A DNA stretch of 5,399 nucleotides, from positions 1 through 5,399 of the forward strand of contig CAJMMH010000200.1 of NCBI GenBank assembly GCA_905214365.1, given 5' to 3'. Source of the DNA: an uncultured bacterium. GTDB taxonomy: Bacteria; Bacillota; Clostridia; Lachnospirales; Lachnospiraceae. Position numbers and translations under genes: made by a program. Positions 3,936 through 5,399 of the stretch are shown here, in pieces; position 1 is the first letter of the stretch; every line of letters starts with the position of its first letter. A model generated the notes under the pieces. It saw nothing but the letters and a program-made list of their open reading frames with translations. It did no database searches and had not been told where the DNA came from.

Positions 3936-5399
3936 TCAATCCAGTTTCAGGATCAGCTCCAGTACCCGGCGCGCACAATGCTCTAACTGCGCGCGATCCA
4001 GTTCTCCGAGCTCCATTGCCTTTTTGACACGCTCCGGGAAACCGCACGCCATCTTGATATCGTTTCCGGCATTGATTTCTTTATAATGCTCGCCGTGTGT
4101 CCACCAGTCTGTCGTTACAACACCCCGGAAGCCCCATTCACCGCGGAGAACATCTTCCAAAAGCTCTCGGTTTTCCGATGCACGGTGTCCGTTGATCAAA
4201 TTGTAGGAAGACATGATTGCCCACGGATCCGCTTCCTTTACGATAATCTCAAACGCTTTCAGGTAAATTTCACGCAGTGCTCGTTCCGACACTCTTGAAT
4301 CACTCTGGTTGCGGTTTGTCTCCTTATCATTTGCCGCAAAATGCTTAACTGTCGCCGCGATATGCTGGGACTGAATGCCACGGACCACAGCGGCTCCGGT
4401 TTTTCCTGCAACAAGCGGATCTTCAGAATAATACTCAAAATTTCTTCCGCATAGCGGATTCCTGTGAATATTTACAGCAGGAGCAAGCCATACGCCGATG
4501 TTATTTTCCTTTACTTCCTCTGCTGCGGCACTTCCAACCTTCTCTGCAAGCTCCGGGTTCCAGCTATACGCAAGCATTGTTGCGCACGGCCACGCTGTCG
4601 TGCATACACCGCATTCCGGATTGATACGAAGACCTGCAGGTCCATCCGCAGTCATGACATTTGGAACGCCATACTCCGGAAGGTTTCCCCAGCCATATGT
4701 ATTTGCCACACCGGTATTGGGCTGTCCGCCAAGCAGCGAAATCAGATTCTCGTCCGACAGCTGCGCCATAAACGCATCCAACGTCAGCTTCCCCTGCGCA
4801 ACCTGAATCAATTGCTTTTTCTCCTGTTTCTTATATGCCGGATTCCAAATCACCGGCATTGCTTTCACGGCACGCGTTCCCGGTACAAGCACTTCTTCCT
4901 CATCCAGTTTCAGCTTCGGAAATGCGCACGCATCCGGATCGTTCGGCTCTGTTAACGGCAGTTCTTCATAGCTTCCGTCCGAAAGCATCCGTTTTTTCAG
5001 GCTTGTCGGCGCAAGCTTTTCACAAAGCTGCTCCACAACGGTATCCGCTTCCACGATCATTGCGAAATCGGCCTGTGCGGTATCTCTTACTGAGGTTCCG
5101 ATCTGGAACGTGTAAACGCCTTTTTCCAACACCCATGCGGACTTTCTGACCTTTCCAAGATCATCATACGACGCCATGCTCTTCTTTGATGCAGTCAGCG
5201 TCAGAAGCTGTGTTTCGCCCGGCTGCAGCAGTCTGGTCTTTTCCCAGGAGATCAGCGTCTTTGCCGGTTTCTTCAGCAATCCCTGCGGCGCGCCTGCATA
5301 CATCTGCACAACCTCTTTTCCTGCTGTCCGTCCGGTATTAGTGACTCGGACACTGGCAAAAATCCGATCTTCTGCTTCCCAGACATGCTCTATCTCCAC
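3936..5399 (-). CDS. Domain-permuted glycoside hydrolase family 3 protein, beta-glucosidase-like (5' end cut by window)
   Basis: This is the C-terminal 487 residues of a GH3 enzyme, a retaining glycosidase probably acting on beta-linked plant or host glycosides. A fibronectin-III-like domain comes first (about 10-105; VRVTNTGRTAGKEVVQMY, LISWEKTRLLQPGE, KGVYTFQIGTS). A charged linker runs to about 205. The GH3 barrel comes last (about 210-487), with TADGPAGLR (250-258), APAVNIHRNPLCGRNFEYYSED, KHF (352-354) and MSSYN. The nucleophile is Asp431 in VVTTDWW, codon 4107-4109. The polypeptide stops at RRVLELILKLD, just where canonical enzymes continue into their second domain. The second GH3 domain, which carries the usual acid/base Glu, should therefore lie N-terminal, outside the window. 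This is the swapped order known from Ruminococcus albus and Butyrivibrio beta-glucosidases. No signal peptide can be judged. The GTG at the very edge is most likely an internal Val. The exact sugar specificity is not readable. Confidence 0.94.
   Translation of the reverse strand: MEIEHVWEAEDRIFASVRVTNTGRTAGKEVVQMYAGAPQGLLKKPAKTLISWEKTRLLQPGETQLLTLTASKKSMASYDDLGKVRKSAWVLEKGVYTFQIGTSVRDTAQADFAMIVEADTVVEQLCEKLAPTSLKKRMLSDGSYEELPLTEPNDPDACAFPKLKLDEEEVLVPGTRAVKAMPVIWNPAYKKQEKKQLIQVAQGKLTLDAFMAQLSDENLISLLGGQPNTGVANTYGWGNLPEYGVPNVMTADGPAGLRINPECGVCTTAWPCATMLAYSWNPELAEKVGSAAAEEVKENNIGVWLAPAVNIHRNPLCGRNFEYYSEDPLVAGKTGAAVVRGIQSQHIAATVKHFAANDKETNRNQSDSRVSERALREIYLKAFEIIVKEADPWAIMSSYNLINGHRASENRELLEDVLRGEWGFRGVVTTDWWTHGEHYKEINAGNDIKMACGFPERVKKAMELGELDRAQLEHCARRVLELILKLD

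Noticed and set aside
3844..4047. 67-residue minus-strand frame overlapping the end of the GH3 gene
   Set aside because: It is out of frame with the GH3 barrel, arginine-rich, and overlaps the dehydrogenase promoter.
4464..5149. Plus-strand open frames opposite the GH3 gene (4086-4298, 4464-4955, 4498-4806, 4835-5149)
   Set aside because: They are antisense shadows of a gene with clear GH3 motifs throughout, and no promoters or ribosome sites support them.
5397..5399. GTG at the right edge as the true start of the GH3 gene
   Set aside because: The reading frame is open to the edge and begins inside the Fn3-like domain. A GH3 enzyme lacking its second domain would be incomplete, so an internal Val is far more likely.
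2950..5399. GH3 gene and dehydrogenase as a dedicated bile-acid-conjugate operon
   Set aside because: They are only co-oriented, with a 185-bp gap that contains a separate promoter. Nothing links the GH3 substrate to steroids.

Overview
The window looks like a chromosomal segment of a low-GC-lineage Firmicute, most likely a gut Clostridia of the Lachnospiraceae type. This is an inference from four things: the pdxS-pdxT gene pair, strong AGGAGG-type ribosome binding sites with sigma-A-like promoters, a DUF2974/Mbeg1-like hydrolase, and a glycoside hydrolase family 3 enzyme with the permuted domain order known from Ruminococcus albus and Butyrivibrio fibrisolvens. No mobile element, CRISPR array, rRNA or tRNA is visible.

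Layout. Positions 1-1382 (minus strand) hold pdxS followed by pdxT, the two subunits of the DXP-independent pyridoxal 5'-phosphate synthase. They are separated by 2 nt, and pdxT runs off the left edge. Positions 1383-1646 are a divergent intergenic region. It carries a promoter for pdxST, a tandem 9-bp repeat just upstream of that promoter, a leader hairpin, and on the plus strand a promoter whose spacer contains an inverted repeat. Positions 1647-2795 (plus strand) encode a 382-residue alpha/beta-hydrolase-fold protein of unknown substrate. Positions 2796-2949 contain two hairpins that can act as terminators between convergent genes. Positions 2950-3750 (minus strand) encode a short-chain dehydrogenase that resembles, from memory, the bacterial NADP-dependent 12alpha-hydroxysteroid dehydrogenases of bile acid metabolism. 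Positions 3751-3935 hold its own promoter and a structured leader. Positions 3936-5399 (minus strand) are the C-terminal part of a domain-permuted GH3 glycosidase whose start lies beyond the right edge.

How the genes relate. PdxS and PdxT form one enzyme complex: PdxT releases ammonia from glutamine, and PdxS uses it with ribose 5-phosphate and glyceraldehyde 3-phosphate to build PLP. The DUF2974 gene is transcribed divergently and has no evident metabolic link to them. The GH3 enzyme and the dehydrogenase point the same way, but the dehydrogenase has a plausible promoter of its own, so they need not be one operon. I see no clearly new multi-gene system. The best leads are the putative bile-acid dehydrogenase, the permuted GH3, and the undescribed regulatory repeats in the two intergenic regions.
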